A stretch of 11,035 nt of DNA from JAWOJF01 sp046481785. GTDB taxonomy: Bacteria; Bacteroidota; Ignavibacteria; Ignavibacteriales; Ignavibacteriaceae. Each line of letters starts with the position of its first letter. Position 1 is the first letter of the stretch. Positions 5,398 through 11,035 of this stretch are shown here, one piece after another. The notes under the pieces are model-generated. The model saw only the letters and a list, made by a program, of their open reading frames with translations. It searched no databases and had not been told where the DNA came from. The stretch spans positions 1-11,035 of the forward strand of contig JAWOJF010000283.1 in the NCBI GenBank assembly GCA_046481785.1, read 5' to 3'. The translations under genes were made by a program, and so were the position numbers.

Positions 5398-7964
5398 GCA
5401 ATGGTTACAGGAGCATTAAGTATAACATCCGGCTTTGTTATACTTCTGTTATTCTTCATGACCTTTATTCTTTCAAAGATTTCATCGAGGATCTTAATGC
5501 CCTGCTGCAGCTCGCTGTATTCCGACCAGTTTAAGATTTCATATTCAAAACCTGATTTACGGTTTCCTCCAACTTTACGAGTATAGCCTCGGGTTTCTAA
5601 CTCTCGCAAATAACGGTTAACGGTCATGGGATTCAGGCGCAGCTTCTGGCGGATCTCTTTGGCATAAAAGCTCTCCTTTTGGGTTACTTTCATATGGTAT
5701 TTAATGCCTTCGAAGAACTCCCTGACCTGGCGGGGCAACTCATCGCTCTTTGCAAGTAAAACGTCTTTGAGCAAAAGATTGGCCCAGCGGATATCTTCCG
5801 GCGTGGTTTCAATGTAGCGCTCTCCGGTCGAAGGATCTGTTTTAACATCACGCTGGTACTGGTGGTAAAAGGTGACGGTTTCAATAAAGGCCAGATAATG
5901 GCTGTTTGTCCGAAGGGGTTTAAATACATATTCCGGGATTTTCAAAAGTTCAGCGTAAGGGTTGCGAACGCTGATCGTATGCAGTACCATTTGCATATTC
6001 CTAAAGGTGTCTTTTAACTGGCGTTCCCTGCCGCTGTCTATTTTTCCGGCTGACAGCCTTCTCTGGTAATCCATCACCAGTTCCCGGTGCTCCGAACTGC
6101 CATCAATGTAGATCAATATCGAGCGGTTGGCATTGTCCTCGTAAAGTCTTTCACGGGTGGTTGTACCTGCCAGGCAAATTGGCCCTTCCACTTTCAGGGT
6201 AATGGTCTTTAAGTTGCCCTTACTGTCTTTTATGGGGATGGTTTTGGATATCCGCTTTTTGCTCTGCAGTTCCCGCAAAGGGTAAAGAACATTTTCAGCC
6301 CCGTCCATATCCTCTATCAGTACCAGCTTATGTCGTAGCTCGGTTTGCTCGAAGTAATAGAAAGCGTTTTCGGATAAAATGGTAATTTCCAGTTTATCGT
6401 GTTCCGGGATCAGCTCGGCGATCTTTTCCTGCAGGTAAGTTTTTCCCGTACCACTTGATCCCAGGCTTATGATATGTAAAGGTTGATCCCTGAGCCTTGA
6501 AGTAAATACCAGGTACATCAGAAGCCGGTTGGTTTCTTCGCCTATTACTCCCGTTTTGCCTAGGTCTTCGCCGGTACGCTCCATCAGGTTCGGGGATTGA
6601 AGATAAGTGATTGCTTTTCTTTTCTGCTCCTCGGTTAGTTCTTTACGTCTGGGTTTTTGCTCTTTCATACTTTCTATTCTGGTAAGCCGGTAACGCTCGA
6701 TTTCATCAATGAGCTGGGCAATGGCACGGTTTAAAACCGTGGTGCCGGTTTCAATACGGGAGGCAGCCATAGCAATGAACTTTTCAAGGTAATCGGCATT
6801 GTAAAGATCCAGCGTGTGCCGGATGCTGTGCAGTGGATCCTGGGTGTCAACCCGGCTTATTTTTATTGTTACCCTTAACCGGTCGAGCTGCTGCAGGTTA
6901 ATGCCACCCAGTAAAACGATCTGCAGCTCATCGTTGGTAAATACGATGTATTCGGGGTTTCGGGTATCCAGTTTGCAATTAAAGCTCACAGGCTTTTCAG
7001 GTTCATTTTTATTTTCAGTTGAAAAAAGAAAGATTCTGTTTTCTAAAAGGTGGGTAAATAATTCTGATTCGTGAGATATAGAAAGGCTGTTTACATCTTC
7101 ATCGTTAGGAGTTTCAATATAACTAACCTTGATGCCTGGCTTAAGGCTTAAAAGTTCCTGGTAATGCTTTTTAATGGCCTGCCGTCCGGCTTCATCACCA
7201 TCAAAGAACAAAACCACTTCCTGCAGCTGTTGCAGTTCCTTGATGGCTGCCTTGTGTTCATCGGTCAGTCCATTGGTGCCATAAAGGGACAGTATGGCGT
7301 ATTGATTGGATATTTCCGGCAGCTGCAGCAGGGTGGCTGCATCAATAATGGCTTCGGTCAGTATCAGCTTTGTGTTATCAGCTTTAGGATAGCAGGGATA
7401 AAGCCCCTGCCTTCCTGCCGTGTAAAAATGACGGGCATTTTCATCATTCAGGATGCTCCGGCCATAGAGGCTTATAACTTGTCCAGCCTTATTCCTTAAT
7501 GCAAAGACAATGCAGTTTTTAAGTTTTTCATATTGATTGCCGCTGTTGTAGCCCATCTCGACTCCGCTCGATGTGACCGGCGGCCATAATTTACGGCTTA
7601 CAAGATATTCTTTTGCCCTGGGGCTTCGCTGTAGGGCATACTTAAAGCCTTCAAAGAGTTTTATATAGTCTGCTTCCTGCTTCAGCTTTTCGGGTATTAT
7701 ACCCATCAGCTCCTGGGCTTTTAAAATAGCCTCGTGCTTACTGATCTGTTTGTACTTCATAATAAAGTCAACCTGGTCGCCGCTCCCGGCCTTGCAGTTT
7801 GAGCTAAAACAATTCCAGGTATTAGTCTTGGGATATACCTGGAAGCTTGGCGTTGTATCATCATGGAAAGGACATTTTAATCGGTTGTTCCTGTCGGGTA
7901 CCAGGTTATAATGTGCCAGCACTTTTAATATCGAAAGGCTTTGTTTGATGTCCGCTATTTCCAT
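5391..7964 (-). CDS. CHC2 zinc finger/Toprim primase fused to P-loop ATPase (primase-helicase)
   Basis: An 857-residue multidomain replication protein. A CHC2-type zinc finger lies at about 28-60 (Cys31, His34, Cys52, Cys57; KCPFHDDTTPSF), as in DnaG. The Toprim fold follows, with Glu204 in TEAIIDA and Asp255/Asp257 in LFFDGDEAGR, the metal-binding set for primer synthesis. A second half carries Walker A GSSGTGKT (502-509) and Walker B KLVLIED (546-552), then about 200 helical residues and a winged helix (about 762-809; KEIRQKLRLNPMTVNRYLREL). It likely primes and unwinds DNA for replication of the element, or of single-stranded intermediates, from a site its winged helix recognises. Fusions of primase and ATPase are a plasmid, phage and satellite feature, not that of a housekeeping DnaG. 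It is upstream of the recombinases and divergent from the regulator gene. Confidence 0.88.
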   Translation of the reverse strand: MEIADIKQSLSILKVLAHYNLVPDRNNRLKCPFHDDTTPSFQVYPKTNTWNCFSSNCKAGSGDQVDFIMKYKQISKHEAILKAQELMGIIPEKLKQEADYIKLFEGFKYALQRSPRAKEYLVSRKLWPPVTSSGVEMGYNSGNQYEKLKNCIVFALRNKAGQVISLYGRSILNDENARHFYTAGRQGLYPCYPKADNTKLILTEAIIDAATLLQLPEISNQYAILSLYGTNGLTDEHKAAIKELQQLQEVVLFFDGDEAGRQAIKKHYQELLSLKPGIKVSYIETPNDEDVNSLSISHESELFTHLLENRIFLFSTENKNEPEKPVSFNCKLDTRNPEYIVFTNDELQIVLLGGINLQQLDRLRVTIKISRVDTQDPLHSIRHTLDLYNADYLEKFIAMAASRIETGTTVLNRAIAQLIDEIERYRLTRIESMKEQKPRRKELTEEQKRKAITYLQSPNLMERTGEDLGKTGVIGEETNRLLMYLVFTSRLRDQPLHIISLGSSGTGKTYLQEKIAELIPEHDKLEITILSENAFYYFEQTELRHKLVLIEDMDGAENVLYPLRELQSKKRISKTIPIKDSKGNLKTITLKVEGPICLAGTTTRERLYEDNANRSILIYIDGSSEHRELVMDYQRRLSAGKIDSGRERQLKDTFRNMQMVLHTISVRNPYAELLKIPEYVFKPLRTNSHYLAFIETVTFYHQYQRDVKTDPSTGERYIETTPEDIRWANLLLKDVLLAKSDELPRQVREFFEGIKYHMKVTQKESFYAKEIRQKLRLNPMTVNRYLRELETRGYTRKVGGNRKSGFEYEILNWSEYSELQQGIKILDEIFERIKVMKNNRSITKPDVILNAPVTIAT
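5418..5445. repeat. 10-bp perfect palindrome with 8-base spacer, inside 3' end of primase gene
   Basis: AAGTATAACA (5418-5427) and TGTTATACTT (5436-5445) are exact reverse complements around an 8-base centre; a further AAGTATAAC is at 5364-5372. The geometry of two inverted arms and a short central region is that of a tyrosine recombinase core site. It may instead be an RNA hairpin; no T-tract follows on either side. Confidence 0.6.
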
Positions 7965-8134
7965 ACTGTTAATAACTTTAGATAATTCATATATGAAGTA
8001 AAGTAATTCAATATTGCGTTATTATAAAAATTTACTACAGTTAAGTTGTTAACAATATGAGGTATTAATACTCATAAAATGCAGTGTTTTTGATATATTT
8101 GTACTGTTGATTAATTCTTAAGTGAGTTAAAACT
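7965..8134. promoter_or_regulatory. Divergent control region between primase and XRE regulator
   Basis: This 170-base AT-rich space must hold both start regions. Palindromes are TTCATATATGAA (7986-7997), TTGTTAACAA (8046-8055) and GTATTAATAC (8062-8071). The last lies in TGAG-N9-CTCA (8058-8074), which has the size and symmetry of an XRE-family operator. TATATTTG (8094-8101) matches the Bacteroidetes -7 element for the plus-strand gene, though I see no matching -33. Binding at 8046-8074 would lie just upstream of that promoter and could control both directions. Confidence 0.5.
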
Positions 8135-8488
8135 ATGAACGATTTAGGAGAGCGCTTAAAAGCATTAAGAAAGAGGGCGGATCTGTCCCAGACTGCTTTA
8201 GCAGAAAAGATTGGAGTTTCTTATTCCCAATATGGCCGATATGAGTTAAAGGGCGTACAACCCCCGGCTAACATACTTAATAAGCTTGCCGATATTTTAA
8301 ATACTTCGGTGGATTACCTGATCAATGGGGATTCAGACGAGAAGGCTAAGGCAACGCTCAAGAATACCGATTTACTGCAAAAATTCCGGGAGATTGAAGC
8401 CATGCCGGAGAATGAGCAGCACAGCATTATGAACGTCATAAACGCCTACATACGGGACTTTAAAACAAGACAGGCTTATTCGTTGTAA
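8135..8488 (+). CDS. XRE-family helix-turn-helix regulator
   Basis: A 117-residue protein with a Cro/CI-type HTH: GERLKALRKRADLSQTALAE (5-24) and KIGVSYSQYGRYELKGVQPP (25-44), then LADILNTSVDYLINGD (51-65), the usual end of the domain. The C-terminal part (75-117) is helical and probably mediates dimerisation. It is likely a repressor of its own gene and of the divergent primase through the palindromes at 8046-8074. It is followed two bases after its stop by the RusA-like gene, so the two form one operon. There is no peptidase or sensor domain, so it is not a self-cleaving LexA/CI type. Confidence 0.9.
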   Translation: MNDLGERLKALRKRADLSQTALAEKIGVSYSQYGRYELKGVQPPANILNKLADILNTSVDYLINGDSDEKAKATLKNTDLLQKFREIEAMPENEQHSIMNVINAYIRDFKTRQAYSL

Positions 8489-8490
8489 TC

Positions 8491-8919
8491 ATGCAGTTTC
8501 TTCCTTATGATCCGGGAAGATTACCCACAAAAAAGACTCCTTCCAAAGGCGACAAGCTATACATTAAAGTAACCGGCTTACCTCCATTTAAAGACGAGCA
8601 TTTCTCCATCAGGAACCAAAAGCATCCCAACTATGATGATTTTAAAAGGCTCCGAGATGAAGCCATTAAGGCAATGAACGGTATGGCCTGGTATTTTGGC
8701 CCGGTTCACCTTGATTTTGTTTTATACAGCCCAGATACACCAAAAAAATCATTGGTTGTTTATGTAGGCGGTATAATGGATACGCTTGATGGCAGCAGTG
8801 GTCCACAATTCACCTATCTGCCCATTGTCTTTGAAGATGATTGCCAGGTGGTTTCTTCTAAGTCTGCCTTTCAAAAGTCAGTTGATACCTGGTATGCGCT
8901 GGAAATTAGCTTTTTGTGA
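8491..8919 (+). CDS. RusA-like protein with reduced active site (tentative)
   Basis: A 142-residue protein in an operon with the XRE gene. The order of elements resembles the RusA Holliday-junction resolvase fold: IKVTGLPPFKDEHF (25-38), helix DDFKRLRDEAIKAM (49-62), strand GPVHLDFVLYSP (70-81), then IMDTLDG (95-101), EDDCQV (115-120), and a closing strand YALEISFL. In RusA the catalytic DxDN-xxK precedes LDALxG, and an Asp precedes QV. Here the MDTLDG and DDCQV parts are recognisable, but the DxDN and Lys positions read SLVVYVGG. So it is either a catalytically altered RusA relative or a distinct protein with chance resemblance. On a mobile element a junction-binding role would fit recombination or replication. 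Confidence 0.5.
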   Translation: MQFLPYDPGRLPTKKTPSKGDKLYIKVTGLPPFKDEHFSIRNQKHPNYDDFKRLRDEAIKAMNGMAWYFGPVHLDFVLYSPDTPKKSLVVYVGGIMDTLDGSSGPQFTYLPIVFEDDCQVVSSKSAFQKSVDTWYALEISFL

Positions 8920-9129
8920 TTTCCGAACATGACTGATAAACAAACAAAACCCAGCAATCCGGGCTTTATGTTTATATTGTTTCAGCAATTACAAATTGCC
9001 CTTTAAAAACGGCGAAGTCACAGACTGTCGCCGAGCGGCTTCGATTGAAGACTTCGCTCAGCAAGGGTTTTTGCTTTCCAGAAGATATCCCCTCGCTAAT
9101 CTACGCCTAGCGAGGGAAACGTCGCCGCA
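8920..9129. other. Hairpin-rich spacer between convergent genes, probable element boundary
   Basis: Inverted repeats are stacked here: GCAATT-aca-AATTGC (8985-8999), GGCGA/TCGCC with inner AGTC/GACT (9011-9032), GCGAAGTC/GACTTCGC (9012-9019, 9050-9057), AGCAA/TTGCT (9060-9064, 9071-9075) and the perfect 9-bp CCCTCGCTA/TAGCGAGGG (9090-9098, 9108-9116). None has a proper T-tract, so none is a classical terminator. Base composition falls sharply to the right, which suggests the end of the mobile element and the start of the RHS locus. GCCGAGCGGCT (9030-9040) also occurs at 2823-2833 at the outer edge of repeat copy B; 11 bases could be chance. Confidence 0.5.
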
Positions 9130-9540
9130 TTACAATATACCGAAATAATTTTTAACTGCTTCCCAGTCTTCCTTGCTTAAAGAGTTTTTTCGTATTACTA
9201 CAATTAACAGATTATCTTCAAATAATTCAATTATATCATTATTAAGCTTATAATTAATATTTTGTTTTATGAAGGTGCGTGACACTTTTTTAAAAAACAC
9301 CTTGTTAAAAAATGTAATCTTCACTTCATCACTATCAATTTCAAGTTCCTTAGGCTCTGTTCGATTCAGATAGAATACTATCAATAATCCTAAAAAAATA
9401 ATGATCATAGCTAAGAAATATCGATAGCTAATATCCATTTTTAAAAGAGCGAATATTAATATGCTTATTATAAGTCCTATAATAATAAATGTCAATAATA
9501 GTTTCCTGAGATAAGCTGGCTTACAATTTATACTTTGCAT
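9130..9540 (-). CDS. Two-helix membrane protein with beta-rich C-terminal domain (candidate immunity protein)
   Basis: I do not recognise a named family with certainty. Of 136 residues, about 11-33 (YLRKLLLTFIIIGLIISIL) and 38-59 (YRYFLAMIIIFLGLLIVFYL) are membrane helices in a tight hairpin. Residues 62-136 alternate strand-like segments (ELEIDSDEVKITFF, INYKLNNDIIELF, NLLIVVIRK) and end in a helix (KEDWEAVKNYFGIL), resembling bacterial PH-like or YcxB-like domains. The ATG overlaps the stop of the upstream gene by 13 bases. That gene has the same layout, so the pair are probably distant paralogues. Position directly downstream of the RHS C-terminus is the usual place for immunity genes; a membrane immunity protein fits a membrane-acting toxin. 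Strongly AT-rich. Confidence 0.6.
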   Translation of the reverse strand: MQSINCKPAYLRKLLLTFIIIGLIISILIFALLKMDISYRYFLAMIIIFLGLLIVFYLNRTEPKELEIDSDEVKITFFNKVFFKKVSRTFIKQNINYKLNNDIIELFEDNLLIVVIRKNSLSKEDWEAVKNYFGIL

Positions 9541-10004
9541 TTTTGTTCTATTTTATATAGTCTTTCGTAAATGTTATCAATTTGCTCATTGGTCCAGCCA
9601 AGATTATATTTTTGTTTTATTTCTACTACAAGAGATCTATTAATTTTTCTTAGTTCAAGTGTTTTAGGAATTCTTCCCCTACCGTACAATTTATATTTGT
9701 AATTGACTTGTAATGAGCTGAATGGTATCTCCTGCTCAAGTCTAAATAATATGAATTGATAGTAGTATACAACTAGGGTGCTACCTTCCTCATTTATTAA
9801 TAGTTTATAAACGTGTCTATTTCTTGGATTAAATATTTGATAAACGAATAAACATAATACGCATATTTCTATTATCAAATAATAACTTGAGAAGAAGGTC
9901 GTATTTCCTATTATCAGGCCAACATTGAAAAAAAAGAGTAAATAAATTTCATTCCAAACCTTCTTAAAAATAGTTGTTTGCTCCTTTATTTCAAATAGTG
10001 TCAT
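9528..10004 (-). CDS. Two-helix membrane protein, likely RHS immunity partner
   Basis: This 158-residue product begins 26 bases after the RHS stop. Two membrane helices lie at about 19-36 (IYLLFFFNVGLIIGNTTFF) and 40-58 (SYYLIIEICVLCLFVYQIF). They are followed by a basic, beta-rich cytoplasmic part (HVYKLLINEEGSTLVVYYYQ, then LRKINRSLVVEIKQKYNLG) and a final helix. The arrangement matches that of the next gene, suggesting duplication or a two-subunit complex. Gene order rhs, first and second membrane protein, all on one strand with little or no spacing, argues for a toxin-immunity operon. Codon use is far more AT-rich than the primase and recombinase genes. Function as immunity is inferred from position only. 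Confidence 0.6.
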   Translation of the reverse strand: MTLFEIKEQTTIFKKVWNEIYLLFFFNVGLIIGNTTFFSSYYLIIEICVLCLFVYQIFNPRNRHVYKLLINEEGSTLVVYYYQFILFRLEQEIPFSSLQVNYKYKLYGRGRIPKTLELRKINRSLVVEIKQKYNLGWTNEQIDNIYERLYKIEQKCKV

Positions 10005-10030
10005 TATTCAAATAATAGAATATCTGATAG

Positions 10031-10936
10031 TTATTTACTAAAAAAGTCATCAATAAATTCTTGGTCTACCTGAACTTTACTTACATCAATATCAGCTACT
10101 CGTACATTTGTTTTAATGTTAGTATTGTCTTTGACTGCTGTTGTGGAATTATTTTCTGTCGCAGTGGTACTAGTTGCTTGTGATTCTTTGCCACCTTTTA
10201 CATCCACAATATCACTTGCTGTTGTAACAACATCCACACCCAAAGCAGCTTGTTCAATTAACGTTTTAGGTAAGCCTCCAACTGCCAAATTGGTAACAAT
10301 ATCTGCTACATCACCCGCTTTACGTAATTCTCCATTTGTATTACCTGCGAATGCATCTCCAGCAATTCCAACACTTTCTAAAACACCACCTGGAATCTTC
10401 TCTGAAGAACCATCATCAATAATACCACTAATAATCATCGCTATTCCTAAACCAGTGGCAGGCACACCTGTGGAAATTAGAAATGTACCTGCCACTTGTC
10501 CAACACCAGTAGGAGTACATACGAAACCTACTCCAGCTATGGTAGAACCTAAACCACCAATGGCTGTTGCAGTACCTCTAATTATTGCATCCCAATCAAC
10601 CATGCCATCAGGATCAATAAATCGTAACGGATTGTCATATGCATAGCGATATGGGCTCCATCTCCGGTCTAATTCAGCCATCGGATCCACGCTGTGCCAC
10701 CTACCGATTTGGGGGTCATAAAATCTTGCTCCGTAATCGTACCAACTCACATCCACTCCGTAACTTGAATTGGTAGCAGTCAGGTTTTCTTTACCATTAT
10801 ACCGGTATTTATTACTGTAAGTTTCCCCATAGGGCGCCATCAGCATACCGAAGGGATAATAATTGTTCACCTGGAGCATTTGAATGGATGATCCGCTTCG
10901 TTTGAGAACAGTCCGGATATTTCCCAGATGATCTTT
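10031..10936 (-). CDS. RHS repeat-associated core protein, C-terminal part with variable tip; 5' end lost at a junction
   Basis: The frame carries KDHLGNIRTVLKRSG, NNYYPFGM, KYRYNGKENL, then YDYGARFYDPQIGRWHSVDP and SPYRYAYDNPLRFIDPDGM, the ordered motifs of the Bacteroidota RHS core. After DPDG comes a tip of about 190 residues. It has Gly/Ala-rich hydrophobic segments (GTATAIGGLGSTIAGVGF, STGVPATGLGIAMIISGII) followed by a polar, Thr/Ser-rich end and VQVDQEFIDDFFSK. No nuclease or deaminase motif is visible; a membrane-active tip is possible given the hydrophobic segments and membrane-type immunity candidates. Upstream of Lys-Asp-His the frame enters GC-rich DNA that encodes something else, so the ATG at 11008 and the residues from there to 10937 are not RHS sequence. 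Confidence 0.88.
   Translation of the reverse strand, partial: KDHLGNIRTVLKRSGSSIQMLQVNNYYPFGMLMAPYGETYSNKYRYNGKENLTATNSSYGVDVSWYDYGARFYDPQIGRWHSVDPMAELDRRWSPYRYAYDNPLRFIDPDGMVDWDAIIRGTATAIGGLGSTIAGVGFVCTPTGVGQVAGTFLISTGVPATGLGIAMIISGIIDDGSSEKIPGGVLESVGIAGDAFAGNTNGELRKAGDVADIVTNLAVGGLPKTLIEQAALGVDVVTTASDIVDVKGGKESQATSTTATENNSTTAVKDNTNIKTNVRVADIDVSKVQVDQEFIDDFFSK
10705..10741 (-). repeat. Block shared with orphan RHS fragment (copy 2)
   Basis: 36 of 37 bases match 691-727. Beyond the block both genes keep RHS protein similarity but diverge in DNA, so the identity is local. It spans the codons for the most conserved core peptide. Confidence 0.85.
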
Positions 10937-10937
10937 C

Positions 10938-11033
10938 GGAGCAGACCAGAAAGTCGCAGTCCATCTCCGCCAGGTCCACCGGCATGTGGCCGCCGCTCTG
11001 CGCGGCATCGATGAGCGTGGTGATGCCGTGGTG
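10938..11033 (-). CDS. Class V aminotransferase (cysteine desulfurase-like) fragment, cut at a junction
   Basis: In a frame different from the RHS frame, 32 codons read HHGITTLIDAAQSGG, HMPVDLAEM and DCDFLVCS. This is the class V PLP-dependent aminotransferase signature (Asp-Ala-Ala-Gln, the PLP-ring Asp, then D-F-L-V-x-S before the catalytic Gly-His-Lys). The fragment stops exactly where GHK should follow and turns into RHS sequence at about 10937. I count 64 G or C in the last 95 bases, about two thirds, far above the rest of the window. The fragment is read only in part and continues off the right edge. It either comes from another, GC-rich genome by assembly error, or marks a real breakpoint. 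Confidence 0.72.
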
Positions 11034-11035
11034 CC

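Larger units (their letters stand above)
2895..8919. mobile_element. Candidate integrative element with recombinase pair and primase-ATPase
   Basis: The span groups the toxin-antitoxin pair, two tyrosine recombinases, a primase-ATPase, an XRE regulator and a RusA-like gene. These are the integration, replication, control and maintenance functions of an integrative element or phage satellite. There are no structural, packaging or conjugation genes. It lies between two fragments of RHS loci. True ends are not resolved: the right end is probably in 8920-9129, and the left end may include the inverted-repeat region (1262-2826). I found no convincing att direct repeat. Confidence 0.55.

Noticed and set aside
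8951..8975. Terminator after the RusA-like gene from CCC and GGG near 8951-8963
   Set aside because: The stem is only about three pairs before a mismatch and the following T-run is interrupted.
2823..9040. GCCGAGCGGCT at 2823-2833 and 9030-9040 as attachment-site direct repeats of the element
   Set aside because: Matches of 11 bases are expected by chance several times in a window of this size, and the sequence is itself nearly palindromic. No extended identity flanks it.
10937..11008. N-terminus of the RHS gene starting at ATG 11008
   Set aside because: The residues are Arg/Trp-rich and meaningless, while the other frame gives a class V aminotransferase. The apparent start is an artefact of the junction.

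Overview
The window looks like accessory DNA from a Bacteroidota genome, most likely an environmental lineage near Sphingobacteriales or Cytophagales. The evidence is RHS proteins with the Bacteroidota-style YDYGARFYDPQIGRW core, candidate -7 elements of the Bacteroidetes form TAnnTTTG, moderate-to-low GC and few Shine-Dalgarno sequences. I see no tRNA, rRNA or CRISPR array.

Layout, left to right. (1) 1-745, minus strand: the C-terminal part of an RHS protein running off the left edge. It has no start codon and opens next to a stop, so it looks like an orphan RHS tip. (2) 746-1140: a 33-residue membrane peptide gene with its own terminator, and facing it a very short promoter-terminator unit that may make a small RNA. 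(3) 1141-2894: about 1.7 kb with almost no coding capacity. It is dominated by two diverged copies of one repeat in inverted orientation (about 1314-1825 and 2215-2826). Each copy contains a long palindrome with conserved outer ends and different inner stems. A 49-residue basic/hydrophobic peptide gene lies between them. (4) 2895-5252, minus strand: a RelE/ParE-type toxin with its antitoxin, then two overlapping tyrosine recombinase genes. One recombinase has the full catalytic set; the other has lost the first catalytic arginine. (5) 5391-7964, minus strand: a large CHC2 zinc finger/Toprim primase fused to a P-loop ATPase and a winged helix. (6) 8135-8919, plus strand: an XRE-family repressor-like regulator and a RusA-like protein, divergent from the primase across a palindrome-rich control region. 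(7) 8920-9129: hairpins between convergent genes. (8) 9130-10936, minus strand: a second RHS C-terminal region followed by two AT-rich genes for two-helix membrane proteins, the likely immunity partners. (9) 10938-11033: a GC-rich fragment of a class V aminotransferase in another frame, joined abruptly to the RHS gene. This is either an assembly chimera or a very unusual rearrangement.

Interpretation. Parts 4-6 (recombinase pair, primase-ATPase, regulator, RusA-like protein, toxin-antitoxin) look like an integrative element. It sits between a main RHS toxin-immunity locus on the right and an orphan RHS tip on the left. The most interesting possibility is that the palindromic repeats beside the recombinases are their recombination sites, folding as single strands in the manner of integron attC sites, with small peptide and toxin-antitoxin genes as cargo. 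This is a hypothesis drawn from sequence layout, not a demonstrated system.
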